Shown: positions 23,608 to 35,165 of the stretch, one piece after another
How positions within the stretch are numbered: the stretch's first letter is position 1
How the letters are laid out: each line of letters starts with the position of its first letter
Assembly (NCBI GenBank): GCA_019925095.2
Contig: CM034409.1
Coordinates: forward strand, 9,112,501 to 9,176,500
Reading direction: 5' to 3'
DNA: 64,000 bases
DNA from: Dendrolimus kikuchii
Lineage: Eukaryota; Arthropoda; Insecta; Lepidoptera; Lasiocampidae
Translations under genes and position numbers: made by a program
The notes under the pieces: model-generated
Database searches by the model: none
Seen by the model: only the letters and a program-made list of their open reading frames with translations
What the model was told of the DNA's origin: nothing

Positions 23608-23702
23608 TGCACACACACGCTCACAATTTATTTTATTGCGTAGCTGGCAACCAGTCCTGGTGAAGGAGTTCCTGATTATTCTTTATTGCATTTATATACA
23701 GA

Positions 23703-23870
23703 TCAAATCAAATCAAATCAAATCATATATACGAGGAGATCTTGTCGTCGTCAGCGATATGAAAGAAAAAATGTTTGTTTAGGACAAGATACATAAAATC
23801 ATACAACATCTAACAATTAATTGTGGTTCACATAATATTGTCTTAAGTTTTCGCAACTTGTATTGTATAC
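23703..23870 (-). mobile_element. LINE tail with (AAATC)n, antisense
   Basis: (AAATC)5 at the left edge equals a (GATTT)n tail on the minus strand; behind it lie CGAGGAGATCTTGTCGTCG and AT-rich sequence. No coding part. Confidence 0.5.
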
Positions 23871-23875
23871 ATAAT

Positions 23876-23977
23876 AAAACTATATTTTAACGGTTTTAAG
23901 CGCGGTAATTTATTTGAACGTCGGAATAACAAAAATCAAATAAATTACCGCGCTTAAAACCGTTCAAACGTAGTTTT
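23876..23977. mobile_element. Foldback element or MITE, 42-bp arms
   Basis: Arms 23876-23917 and 23936-23977 are inverted copies, perfect for 29 bp (AACGGTTTTAAGCGCGGTAA core) and with a few mismatches outside, around an 18-bp loop. This 102-bp unit could form a near-complete hairpin. Confidence 0.85.
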
Positions 23978-24164
23978 ATGAATTAATTGTGGTGTCTTAA
24001 ACAGGCTCTTGTTCAACATGATGCTAGTTTCACAAGCAGCCATGATCTTCCGCAAGTACCTTTAAGTGATGCTATGGCTTAGCTCCACAAAGCAAGTTAA
24101 AAACAATAAACATTAGTTAGTTAAAAATTTTGCAATTTGTAGTATATATAAACATTGCTCGGGT

Positions 24165-24214
24165 GCTAGATTTTTATTTTTTCAGAGCAGGACAACGTCT
24201 GCCGGGGCCGCTAG
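24165..24214 (+). repeat. Helitron-like H2, 3' end only
   Basis: GCAGGACAACGTCTGCCGGG and GCCGCTAG|T match other H2 3' ends. Confidence 0.6.
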
Positions 24215-24437
24215 TTACAAATAAAAGAAAGCGAACAAAAAAACAACGGACAGAGGTGACGAACAAGACATAGAAATAATACATTTTTAATGGTTTGTTG
24301 TAGCATACTAATAGACATATTCTAATACTATAAAATACTCGTGTCGTATTTATGGTCTTTCTGCCGAATTTAGCGGCCAAGTAAGAATTTTTCCAAGTTA
24401 GTTCGGAACCCAAAGACAGTCCTGGGAGAGGGAATTT

Positions 24438-24732
24438 TCTAACAACGTTTTTTTTTTTTTTTTGGAACTGGACCCAGCTGAATAGCCGCAGATGGCTGTT
24501 TCAGCGATACCGGACTTTGGGGGCTTCACGACTCCGTGGGAGCGGAGGCGTTCGGCCCGGGAGCAGCACGCTCGAGGAGGCACCTCCTGTGAGGTTCGAC
24601 CTCGGCTCGACCGCTGCGGGGGATTGACTCTATATTGGGAATTAGCCGTTAAAGGCTGAAAGAGCTAAGCCAACAGGCTGAAATGATTGTTTTTTGGGGA
24701 CCAATTATCGACTCCGCACTAACAACGTTTAA
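24438..24732 (-). mobile_element. Polyadenylated retroposon, antisense, with TSD
   Basis: CTAACAACGTTT brackets the insert (about 24439-24450 and 24719-24730). On the minus strand it ends in ~16 A. It is GC-rich in AT-rich surroundings and has no protein motif. It may be a SINE or a truncated LINE end. Confidence 0.75.
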
Positions 24733-25244
24733 ATCAAATACACCCGGCTCATGCACGTATACAATGCACAACATAGCGAGATGTAAATTCATAGTGGCGC
24801 CATCTAGTTTAAATAACATCATTCACATACAATACGCATGCCATTATTATTCCTACATATTTTATATTAATGTATCTTGAATTATTATATGACCTTTGTT
24901 AATTCTAATGTTTTAGTTCTATTATAATTATCCAAAAAATCCTGTATCGAATAGACTGATGAGTCATATTATGTGTAGTTGTAGGAAATTTAGGGCGGTT
25001 CTGTTTGATACTCGTAAGGCGTTGCTCATCTGATGCCCGGTTTCTGAGGTTACCAGTTATGAGTTCATTTACAATTGATTCATAAAGCTATGTAATAGAT
25101 AAACTTAGATTAACTGTTATCGAGGTTCTGAATACGTATGGAAGTATTCGATAACCATGAAATCGATAACTAATATCAAAACTCGTCACTATATAGATGG
25201 ATCTATTTAAAAACGAATATCTAAAATTTATTTTACTATTTTAA

Positions 25245-25896
25245 TTAATCATTACAACTAGTAATTTCATGGATGAATAAATGATAATCATTCTCATAAA
25301 AAAACATTTGTGATATTATGTCAAATTGTGTTTGATTTTTCACAATATTTGGGTATGTTTTGCCGTTTGATTGGCGTATAAAACGTGCCTTCACTTCTCT
25401 AAGGTGTTCTGGATATGGTGTGCTTATGTTAGTTCGGGATACCTTTCTTATTTCCTTACTTAGTTTAGATATCACTTCTGATACAGTGGTTTACAAACAT
25501 TTATATCATCACCAATACATACCTGAAAAGTACCAGTAGTGTAAAAGCGTGAAGATATACAGCTCCAACGCGCACTTGTGTTTCGATTAAAGGTGCTAAT
25601 GTAGGATATTTTTATTCACATAAATGCATCACGGTACCATTGTTAAAACCGATATCTCATTTTAAATTCCTTATCATTCCTTGCAGTATTTCCATATCTA
25701 ACTGCGATGAACCGCCGTCCATAATTCTAATATTTTTAGTAGGTATAAATTGTTTCTTCAAATGAACGATGTGATGTACGAAGTGGTTTACAATTTGATA
25801 CAAGTAATTATGTTTTAGGGTAATTTTGAATAATGATTTTGAGAGATAAACGTGAAACAAAACATCTGGAATAGATAAACGCCAAATATTGGTCAC
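25245..25896 (-). pseudogene. Possible decayed coding sequence, unknown
   Basis: Two long minus-strand frames for such AT-rich DNA: 25896-25657 (80 codons, ending LDMEILQGMIRNLK) and ~25478-25245 (77 codons, containing PEHLREVKARFIRQSNGKTY and ending EITSCND). No family was recognised. If the LINE at 25897-26469 is removed, a frame in register with DQYLAFIYSRCFVSRL also becomes open across the site. An old transposase or gene is possible, but weakly supported. Confidence 0.25.
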
Positions 25897-26469
25897 TTAA
25901 CTTGAATCAAGTTTAACTGAAATTTATCGTACGATGGTGTGTTCGGAAATGCAATTTTATACGTCATTGAACCGATAGCGCTAACGAACAGAAACTACAG
26001 TTAAAAGTACATTGCAAACTGGGCATGAGTATTCCACGCGCTGTTTCGAAGGCAGCAACAGCTTTATCAATAGAACTGCAGCCACGATTTTATGTTACCA
26101 AGTTATGCCACCAAATATAAAAAATCCAAATACGATCCGAGATAGCTCATCGGAGAGCAGTTTCAAAAAAAAAGTCAAAGAGCGCTATCTATATATATAT
26201 ATATATAGATTTTACATTATATATGTATGTATGTATCTTAAGAGTATCTTGTATATAATTTATTTATTTTTGTTAATCTGTTTATATTATATCTTTATAT
26301 CGTTAAATATCTTTTGTGTACACAACCCTGCCTTTTGCATTTCCCCTTCTCGCTAGATTCATAGGTTTGCTGGAAGAAAGCTCTTTTAGGGTTAAGCTCG
26401 CCTTTGTACATCACCACTATTCTATAATTGTGTATGTAACTTTTTGTGTACAATAAAGAATAAAACAAA
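25897..26469 (+). mobile_element. CR1/Jockey-like LINE 3' end
   Basis: The frame at 26012 reads HEYSTRCFEGS...SSSESSFKKKVKERYL, the HxYxTR...SFKKxVKxxL end typical of CR1/Jockey proteins. A 3' untranslated region follows with GGTTTGCTGGAAGAAAGCTC, GCTCGCCTTTGTACATCACC and GTACAATAAAGAATAAAAC. ATTGGTCAC lies at both edges (about 25888-25896 and 26470-26478), a likely 9-bp TSD. The same tail occurs inverted at 29905-30065. Confidence 0.65.
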
Positions 26470-26564
26470 AATTGGTCACCTCTAACGAAACTGACTGATT
26501 GAGTCAGAAACTTGGTCAATTTTATCTACTAACTATTTGTCATCCTTATCCTTACTTTTTTTAT

Positions 26565-26622
26565 TGCTGGAGTACAGCAGACAGGCTGACGGCCCACCTG
26601 ATGGAAATCTCCTTTTTTTAAA
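26565..26622 (-). repeat. S1 SINE-like tail, antisense
   Basis: TATTGCTGGAGTACAGCAGACAGG and CGGCCCACCTGATGG are the reverse of the S1 3' end. Confidence 0.6.
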
Positions 26623-26984
26623 ACTCCATATCGTAGTGCTGTGAAAAAACCTCGGATGGGAGCTCATTACAAATCGAAATTCCAAATTATTATTCTATAG
26701 GTTTATTTTAATTGGTAACATAATAAATCGTTCAAAGATGCTCCTAAAAACACCGCCTGGCTTCGCTATTAGCGCTGCGTGAAAATTGCAATTATCTCGG
26801 ATTAAAACTTTGGTGTTCAAACAAAACCCTGGTATTTTCGCCTAATGAAGAAAGTTTTGTAATCGAAGATAAAGGTACGCCATAGTTTGCTTTTAGCTTT
26901 AATGTTTTTATTAGAAGTTCTCTTAATAACCGGTCTGGATTGTTACTATGGGTGGAAAATGAAAAAAAATAATTAAGCATCTTA

Positions 26985-27199
26985 ATATAATAAAATTCTA
27001 AACGTGTCTGTAAATTCACGCTATTAAAAAAAAAACAACTGGAATAGACTATATAAACAATGGAGAACACGATGCATTTTTTTTCTCATCTGTTTGTCTA
27101 TTTGTTCGGGATTCACGTAACTACGGGGCCAATTTCGATGCGGTGTTCGTTAATCGACAGGTAATTCTTAGACTTAAAATTTGCGCTACTTTTTATGGG
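26985..27199 (+). mobile_element. Helitron-like H1, 5' half
   Basis: AACTGGAATAGACTATATAA, GGAGAACACGATGCA, GTTCGGGATTCACG, CCAATTTCGATGCGG and AAATTTGCGCTACTTTTTAT, then cut at ~27199 just upstream of an S1 copy. Confidence 0.65.
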
Positions 27200-27290
27200 T
27201 TGGCTCTATACAATACTAAAAAATGGACGCGAAACGGGTAGGATGCATACCACTCGTTATAGCTACGTAAGTGTAGTACTTACATAACTG

Positions 27291-27600
27291 ATCCGTGCAG
27301 GAACGGAGAAAGAATATAATTTCCTGCAGCCGGGCGGCCTGTAGTAAGAGGCGACTAAACAACCCACAGCCAGGTGGTAGGGCATTTGCCCGACTGGATG
27401 CCTACCACCCCTCGTCTAAAGTATGTCGCCATAACAACCTTGAGTTGTGTTCCGGCATTAGTGACTAGGTTCCGGTAAGCCTTAAGAGAGCAGCAGCGCA
27501 TTTGTAGCACCTTCGGTGTTGCAAATGTCCATAGGCGATGGTTACCGCTTTCAATCAAGTGGGCCGTCTGCCTGTCTGCTGAACTCCTGCAATAAAAAAA
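27291..27600 (+). mobile_element. S1 SINE-like element, full-length reference copy
   Basis: Runs TCCGTGCAGGAACGGAGAAA, CCGGGCGGCCTG, AACAACCCACAGCCAGG, GGGCATTTGCCCGACTGGAT, CATAACAACCTTGAGTTGTG, AGCAGCAGCGCATTTGTAGC, GTCCATAGGCGATGG, GTGGGCCGTCTGCCTGTCTG, AACTCCTGCAATAAAAAAA. No clear tRNA-type A and B boxes. At least twelve copies or fragments occur in this window on both strands. The 3' tail resembles the LINE tail at 58040-58095. Confidence 0.8.
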
Positions 27601-28284
27601 ACTGATGTGGTCGTTGAACGAGAGATATACCTATAATTATTTCTTAATAAGAAATATCTTGCGTTTTGAATTATTTTAATAGTTTAAACTTAATAAATAC
27701 AATGGATAGTTAATACGTGTGTGTCTCTCAATAATTTTCACTTGACAAAAAACATATAGACATAAAAAATAAAAATTACATTAAAAATTCTTTTGTTTAA
27801 GAAAAATAGGTTTTACACTAATGAGACTGCAACAATAACCATATAGGTGTATGTCCCGACACTCTTATAGTAATATAAAAACGCGTGCGTCTTGGGATGC
27901 CTGACGTAGATTGAGATCCCAGTCACCCCAGACTTACGTGATTTTAGGAAAGATGAAATTTTCAGGATCGGTAGTTTAACATAAACTTAGAAAGGAATGG
28001 ATACTCGCTAAGCTGAAAGCGGAGCCATTTTTCAGGTAGCATGTATCAAAGGTGGAATAATAACCATGCTAACTTACGCTAAAGTAGCTAGGCTAGTTTT
28101 TACATATGTCATATACGATATTATTATAAACGAAGATACACAGTTGCCAGACACTTCCTGTGGGCCATAACTTTTGACAGACACCTTAAAAAAAATGTGG
28201 GAACTTACATCATTGTAGGAAGGCTGAATTTTATGTATATTATCAAGTATAATATTTTAAAATATTTTCCAATGAGCCAGACAA

Positions 28285-28832
28285 ATCTATTGGGCCAAAA
28301 GAAGCCTTTTTTGATAACGCAGGGGGAATGTTTTTGTACACCATCCTCGGGCGCATCGGGGGAAGGGTCAGGAATGCAGGCATAAGGCCTGCATCGAGGG
28401 TGTGTGGGACTCTTAGCGACCGGTTTTCTACGCTTGCTTCTAAAGCGAAGCTTTCACGAGATTCGGCCGCCGAACTACCCACTAAACCTAAACACGGGAC
28501 GGGGTCACGGGATCTCGTACAGATTAACTGCACCGTGACGCCCCTATGCTCTGTAACTGGGCCACCCCGTGGAGCAGAGTGACCCACTTCGTACAGCAGG
28601 GGGGGAAGTCCGCTGTCACCCCCGTGACAGCGGCCCTCTGTGACGGTAACCAAGGGAGGAGAAGATGCGCGTAGCGCTGCCGACGATCTCCGGTCCGTCT
28701 TCTGCGGACGGGGTCCGCGTACGCGTCCTCGTCCCTCGCTCTTTCAGCGGCCTCCTTCTGCCACATACCGGATTCGCAGAAGGAGGAAACCGCAAGCCAG
28801 GAATGTTGAAGGAAGGAAGACAAAAAAAAATT
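28285..28832 (+). mobile_element. GC-rich retroposon ending in poly(A)
   Basis: About 550 bp of GC-rich sequence in AT-rich DNA, ending in AAGAC and ~9 A. Frames up to 143 codons are open on both strands because of base composition, and none shows a known motif. A LINE fragment or large SINE is likely. Confidence 0.45.
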
Positions 28833-29417
28833 AAATTGATTTTTGATATAAGTAGATGCCGTATATACTTTTATATGCATTGAGTAAAAAGATGTTCTTT
28901 TGACATTACAAATAGACACTTCAATTTTGTTATTTGTATAGATGGAAGCGAGCAAATAATGGTCTGACCCTTAATTTCATACAGGCAATAATTTTAAAAT
29001 TGGCCTACAGTGACCAATATGTGTTGAATAAAATTTGCAATAAAATTTATATCATGGCTATAAAGCTGACGCGTTTTGGTACGCGTAGCTGGTCAATTGT
29101 GAAATTTTTCACTCATCGAGAAGGGTTCCACGCTATCCGGGTGCTTATCTCTTCTTCATTTTTAGGGTTCTGAAGCCATTGTAGTAAACATAAAATCATC
29201 GGTACATCTATCTTCTGTCTTTGTATATGACACAGTCATTTTTGTCAGAAACTACTGGATTTATATGAATAAAATTAGTAGATAATAGTACATTATGGTA
29301 CTAGTGTGTAACATTGGTGATTACCGCCGAGGCGCCATTGAGACTCGAGCCGTAGGCGAGGGTCTTAAGAGAGCCGAGGACGGTAATCATCAATACACAC
29401 GTGTATCATACGACGTT

Positions 29418-29787
29418 TTTCAACACACTTGTGAATAAAATAACAACAAAAACTCATTTTATTTAGTAGATAAAAAAAGTTATATATGAGTGAAAGTTTT
29501 ATTTATTAAACACGTACGAGTTAAAATTATCTATTTAAATAAGAAGTTGCATGAAATGAGCAAGCAACAGGAACATTCATTTATTTGTTCTATAGAACAC
29601 GATCTTTTTTTTTTTGAATAAAAACTTTTTTAAGAACAAAGCAACTCAACCAATAAAATTTTAAAAAAAATCTATAACTCACTAGTGAGTTATAATGTTT
29701 TTTACTCACAGTTTGATAATGGGTGTCATTCTGTGCCTAATTGCGGTGACCATAGAGCCACTTTATGAGCAAGTGTGTTGAAAAATT
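29418..29787. mobile_element. Non-autonomous element with TCAACACACTTGT inverted ends
   Basis: TTTTTCAACACACTTGT (left) and its reverse complement (right) bracket ~370 bp of AT-rich DNA. A perfect 22-bp palindrome centred on ACTAGT lies at 29673-29694. No ORF. Confidence 0.5.
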
Positions 29788-29904
29788 ATTTATTAATCTA
29801 TTAAATATTATAACATTAAAAAATGCCGTGTCTGTACACTGAAGCTATTTAAAAAAAACAACTGGAATAGACTATATAAACGATGGAGAACTCGATGCAT
29901 TTTT

Positions 29905-30065
29905 TTATTTCTTTGTTCTTTATTGTACACATAAGTTACATAGAAAATTATACAATAGTGGTGAATTACAAAGGCGAGCTTAATCCTAAAAGAGTTTTCT
30001 TACAGCAAACCTATGAGTCTAGTGAGAAGGGGAGAAGCAAAAGGCAGGGTTGTGTACACTAAAAT
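29905..30065 (-). mobile_element. CR1-like LINE 3' tail inside H1
   Basis: Reverse of the tail at 26315-26465: TTCTTTATTGTACAC, ACAATAGTGGTGAATTACAA, GGCGAGCTTAATCCTAAAAG, GGCAGGGTTGTGTACAC. Confidence 0.7.
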
Positions 30066-30448
30066 ATTTTGTGACATAACTATGTAATGGTTGTTCGGGA
30101 TTCACGCAAAAAATACTGGGCCCATTTCGATGCAGTTTTCGCTGATCAATAGCAAGTTCTTAGAGTTAAAACCTGCCGTACTTTCTATCCTGGGAATCCA
30201 GTGGGAATTTTTCTGGCAAAGATTTAAAATGACCAGAGAAAAAAAATGAATTCCAATGTGATTTTTTTCACTGATCGATAACAAATTTTATATAATGAAA
30301 TGTGTAATATTTTTTATTCCGGGAATCCCGCGGCATTTTTCCCGGGAGCGGTTTGTAGTTGTTCGGGTGTATAAAAATATACTTATTCCGAAACAGTTTT
30401 CACTAAAACGATAGCTTGCATTCTTTTTTAAATGCTGCGATAATTTGT

Positions 30449-30895
30449 GTTACGGGAATACATACATACATACATACATAACTTCACGCCAGTTCCCTTG
30501 CGGGGTAGGCACGAACAACAGAGCGCCATTTAGGCTTATTCTTACACACCTCAATTGCTTCTTTGACATTCATAACTCTTGTCATGCACGCTCGTCTGTT
30601 CTTAAGGCTCCTAACATCACCTTCTGCTAGTACACGATCAATTTGATCATGGAAGGTGTGTCGTGGCCTTCCACGACTTCTGCATCCATCCACTTTTGCA
30701 TTGTATATCTGTTTATTCATTCTTTCATCATGCATTCTTTCTACATGTCCGAACCACCGGAGCATTCCTTTCCTTACCTTCACCCCGACACTCTCTTTCA
30801 GACCAACTGTCTTTCTTACTTCGGTATTACGAACGCGGTCCGCAAGCGTCACTCCGCAGATTTTGCGCAGTACTCGCATCGCTCGTTACGGGAAT
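30449..30895 (-). pseudogene. RTE-like LINE C-terminus with 11-bp TSD
   Basis: GTTACGGGAAT is duplicated at 30449-30459 and 30885-30895. The insert on the minus strand is a 131-codon open frame (30879-30484) with LRKICGVTLADRVRNTEVRK, RWFGHVERM, GRPRHTFHDQID and VVRAYPARELA before the stop. A GAAGTT(ATGT)n tail follows, read as (ACAT)n on the plus strand at 30460-30480. It differs at five residues from the same region at 44450-44842, so it is young. The RT core is missing (5' truncation). Confidence 0.88.
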
Positions 30896-31129
30896 CCCGC
30901 GGAAATTTCAGTCCAAGCGTGGATGAAGTCGCGGGCATATCCTAGTTAATCTATAATTACGCAGTTATACAATGTTATTGTGAAACCTTGAACCACAGGT
31001 TTGTATTACGAATGTGACAAGTATCAAAAGAAAGTGGAACCTTACTTGTATATCTATCTAGACACTACACGTTTTCACTAAGCGATTCCCCAAAAGCGTA
31101 TTCGTATTTTCCTTTCAACTTTTCCAATT

Positions 31130-31520
31130 ATTTAGGGTTACTAATTTGTCTACTCCTTCCATATCCATCCATCCTTTATTCTACGTCTGCAGTCACTCCA
31201 AATCTCATCATATCCATTTATGTTTTTTTTTGGTCCACACAATCTTCCAGATTAATATTTTTTGTCACATGATCTTCATTGGTGGGATGCATTGCATGCT
31301 CTCTTTCTCTTTTCTTCCACCTTCTTCCTATAATTTTGGGTCGGCATAATATGTATTTTCCTTCCATACTCCGCTATTCTGAGATACGTCTTCTGTTATA
31401 CCGCAAATCATCATATCATCCGTCACACAGCCTCAATACATGCTCATACCACCTTGATCTTTTTCTCAATTTTGAGCAATTGTTTTTCCATCGTATATAC
31501 GGAACCCCAAGTACAATTTT
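31130..31520 (-). pseudogene. RTE-like LINE remnant, decayed
   Basis: Minus-strand patches DDMMICGITEDVSQNSGVWK (~31420-31350) and MMRFGVTADVE (~31210) resemble the C-terminal DDM-x-x-xG-x-x-x-xDV...W-x pattern of RTE proteins. Several stops. Confidence 0.4.
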
Positions 31521-32269
31521 TGAATGTTAACAAGAAATTATTATACTTTTTCATAGATCCACGTTTATTGGAAGCTTATCGAAAATTGGGTACGTGGTCT
31601 CATCCTTTTTCCTTGACTTAGCTTGTTCTTGTTAATATTGTATATTTTAAGAGGATATGGATTGAATATTTACGAGCATGATTTCTATCATAAAGTTTTT
31701 AAATCGATCTGGTTGAAGCAGGGTAATCTTTGAAAAATTTATTATCAATAACTATAGATAAATAAGAATTAGACCAGTAGGTGGCAGTGCTTGTACAACG
31801 AAAGGTTTCGTGAAGAGGATGTTGTCTGGTGTTAATTTTTTGTTATTTAGCTGCATAACCCTAAAACAAGATTTAATCGAAAATGTCTTACATCCCAAAA
31901 AAATCTCAACGAATCTGGCTCAAACGAACCTTTTTTTGAGTAGTTTTAAGTTCTATTATCGCTATTCATACTATAATAATATAATCTTTGCCTTTCCATA
32001 AATCTTGTGATGCATAACTCAACGACTATGCGAAAGCAGCAATTTGATGATTATCAATTCACTCGCTTGAATTATAGAACCGTCGGACTCACTAGGCATT
32101 TATATAAAACATACGCAGTATATGCATTTGTGGATGGTGCTGTGATCTACCAATGATTATAATTATATATAGCTCAGCAGTGTATCATATGTTTGAACTA
32201 GTTCAGAACTGAATTACACACCTCTACTTACAACGAATAAAACCCTGTGATAATAGTCATTAATCTCTC

Positions 32270-32430
32270 TTTTTTTTACCATATCCCAATTAATTGGGGT
32301 CGGTACAAATTGTCTTTTCTTTCCACACTCCTTTATTCTAACATACATCTTCTGACACACCACAAATCATCATATCATCGTTGATACAATCCATCCATCT
32401 TTTTTTTGGTCTACCTTTACATATATACTT
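32270..32430 (-). pseudogene. RTE-like LINE remnant
   Basis: Minus-strand KGRPKKRWMDCINDDMMICG followed by VSEDV and TICTDPN, a family-type GRPKKRWMDC end, close to 31350-31440 and 58490-58575. Confidence 0.5.
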
Positions 32431-32854
32431 ATCCATTAATGTTGTAACGATAAGAACAGTGCTCTAACTAAAAATCTTTTGAAAATAGCAAAAATAAAAC
32501 TTTTTGCATTTATATCGGAATGGAAAAACTCGAAAGGCACGCCAGAGGTATAACTTCCAGAGACGGGACGAAAGTAATTACAGATGTTAGTTTCGTTCTG
32601 GCACGAGCCGAAGCTCGTTCATTAATATGCTAATGCTGGAGCCAGCTCCATCGGATCGGCGGTACTCGTTGCCGAAAAATCCAACCTGAATTTTAAAAGT
32701 CTGTGCAGACTGAAAGCCCGCGGCCGCAAGGGCGATATAGAATCGGATACTTGATAGTCAAATCAACAGACATACTTTTTAATATTATACAAAACGTTAT
32801 AGCTTCCTTGATTTGGATGCAACTGAAAACCAGCGTTAGATACTTGTGTCTTTT

Positions 32855-33160
32855 TATCCGTGCAGGAACGGAGAAAGAACATAAATTCCTGCAGCCGGGC
32901 GGCCTGTCGTAAGAGGCGACAAAACAACCCATAGTCAGGTGGTAGGGTATCTGGTCGACTGGATGGTGACTACCCCTGGTCTAGAGTAACAACAACCTTA
33001 TGTTGTATTTCGACATTAATGACCACGTTTCAGTCTCCCTTAAGAGAGTAGCAGCGCATTTGTAGCACCTTTGGTGTTGCAAAGGTCCATAGATGATGGT
33101 AACCTCTTTCCATCAAGTGGACCGTCTGCCTGTCTGCTGAACTCCTGCAATTAAAAAAAG
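32855..33160 (+). mobile_element. S1 SINE-like element, full length
   Basis: TCCGTGCAGGAACGGAGAAA head, AGCAGCGCATTTGTAGCACC middle and GCTGAACTCCTGCAATTAAAA tail. Confidence 0.8.
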
Positions 33161-34769
33161 TCTGGCATTTGCTGAACTGCAACCATTTGATAACATTACG
33201 AGGCATGTTTGTTATGCATTTATTTTGTTACTTGGTTTCCGAGTATATAATGTCTCGCAGTGTGTTTAAATAGACGTTATTTCTTCTTCTTCTTATTTTG
33301 TATAGTTGTTCTGCGTTATGACGTCACAATTCTAAATAATAGTTTATAGATTATCTTTATCTTGTTTAAACAGTGATTAAAATGACTTCTGTCATGAAAT
33401 TTTGACAGAAAGATATTTTTTATCTAATTTTGTTTTAAAATTTATTATACGAGTACAATTACGTACCTATTGTGAAATACCCAATTGCAAGAAAGTATAA
33501 TATTAAGGTTAATTTTTGTAATAAACTGTCCATTCATGTTTTATTTGAGAACTAACCCTCCATCTTCTTTTATTATATGGGTTAGCACGATTTGTGTATA
33601 TGTAGCCAGTTATCTGTAGTTTGAACCGATTCAAGATTATTGTAAATTGTTTTTTAGTGACTCTTGAAGTCAGTTGAAGGTCTTTTTTGTTAGAAAATAT
33701 TTATATTTCTCATATTAATGTAGTAACTAATGTTATTTTTTTAAATAAGAATGGTCATGGTCTACAATTTAGACTGTCTCTAGATACAGTGTTCGCAAGC
33801 AGCTGTGATAACAATCGCGTCCAACCCGTCTGGCCAAACCCTAAAAGGTCGCAGGGCAAGTACTGTATCACCACGTGTTTTAATCGAGAGACGGTTAATT
33901 ATTTTTTTTACTCTTTTGTTGTGCAAAGTATTCCGGGGATGTTTGTTTGGATGGTTTTGTCGAAATTAGATTTTTTTTAAAGAAATGTGTTTCGCCCCAG
34001 ATTGTTTGGATGTTGACTAGGGTTGGAATTAAAAAAGGTTGTATTTAGATTTAATTAACTAGCGACAAAGTAAAGTCTGCAACTTTTAAACACAACTGTT
34101 TCAGGATTTGTTTTTGTAACGCAAAAATGTTTACAGAAAACTATATTAAAGAAATTTATTTACAACAGAAAGTCATAATATGATGAGGCTTTGCAGGGCG
34201 TAATAGCAATCAAGATTTGTAAACTGTATCAATATTTGTATTTGTTTATTCTTATCGAATCCTACTGAACTAAGATGACTTGATAAAATTGCACTGAAAA
34301 TCAGCAATCAGTAATGCCATCTAGCGAAGGTAGAATTAATCGTGAGAGTAACACGCTATTATTGTCGTTGCCATGACGATATATTTGTTATTGAATTGCA
34401 TATATATTAGCGTCTTATTTTAAACAGGTAATATATCAGGTAAATAAATAACTATTTTTCGATTATTAGCTGATTTAAATTGATGTTTTTGCATTGTCCA
34501 AAGTAACTTCAAGATGGTGCCATTTTAACTTTTTTAATGCATATTTATTACAATGACTTTGTAAACTAATACAATAATTCTTCGTATTGCACTTCGAAGA
34601 TATATAACTGAACTCTTCAAAGATAAACATTACGAATGTATAGATTGAGTCTATAGTGTCTATTCAGGTTTAGTGCAGGAATGAAAGGTAAAATGTAGGA
34701 AATACCAAAACCCAAGGAGCGCGCCTAATAACACTGATTTTATTACCCGAAAATAGCCTAATACCTATT
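33161..34769. other. No recognised gene
   Basis: AT-rich with a 97-codon plus-strand frame (33687-33980) that has no motif, no clear splice sites and no second copy. I do not call it a gene. Confidence 0.4.
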
Positions 34770-35083
34770 ATAATATATATAATATCAGCCCATAAATGTC
34801 CCACTGCTGGGCTCGGGCCTCCCATTATAGGGGGAACGTGACAGTATACCCGCCAAGCTTGTCCAAGGCGGCTTGGTAGGTTTGACACATCGGTTATCTC
34901 GATGTGTAGGTTGCATCACGATGTTTTCCTTCACCGTTGTTAGCACGTGGTAATTGTAATAATATGCACATTAGATTAAATTGGAGAAAACTGACTAAGT
35001 GGTGTATGAATTCCAGCCAGGATCGAACCCGCGCCCTTTGAGTTTGGTACGCGTGCGCTAGCCATTACGCTACCACGATCTAA
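34770..35083 (-). mobile_element. tRNA-derived SINE with A and B boxes
   Basis: On the minus strand the head carries TAGCGTAATGG (A box, plus-strand 35062-35072) and GGGTTCGATCC (B box, 35020-35030). The body has GGTGAAGGAAAACATCGTG and CCCAGCAGTGGGACATTTAT, ending in an AT repeat. The body motif is widespread in Lepidoptera as far as I recall. Confidence 0.8.
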
Positions 35084-35095
35084 TACATATAAATA

Positions 35096-35165
35096 CAACA
35101 ACAACAATACACTTTATTGTACACCAACATTACAGAGAAAAATCAGAATACCTATATATAATTGC
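35096..35165 (-). mobile_element. LINE tail, antisense
   Basis: ACAACAACAATACACTTTATTGTACACC is the reverse of the GTACAATAAAG...(GTT)n tail at 3530-3566. Confidence 0.55.

Larger units (their letters stand above)
29797..30945 (+). mobile_element. Helitron-like H1, interrupted by two LINE ends
   Basis: Starts A|TCTATTAAATATTATAA and ends GGATGAAGTCGCGGGCATAT-CCTAG|T. H1 sequence is continuous across 29797-29905, 30066-30459 and 30896-30945; the gaps are LINE ends listed separately. Confidence 0.75.

Noticed and set aside
28243..28955. 136- and 143-codon minus-strand ORFs
   Set aside because: Overlapping frames are open on both strands because of GC-rich retroposon sequence; no motif and no codon signal for one frame.
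33687..33980. 97-codon plus-strand ORF
   Set aside because: No splice sites, no motif, low-complexity hydrophobic ends; likely chance.
35020..35083. Possible tRNA gene
   Set aside because: A and B boxes are present but no cloverleaf is evident; the sequence continues into a SINE body.
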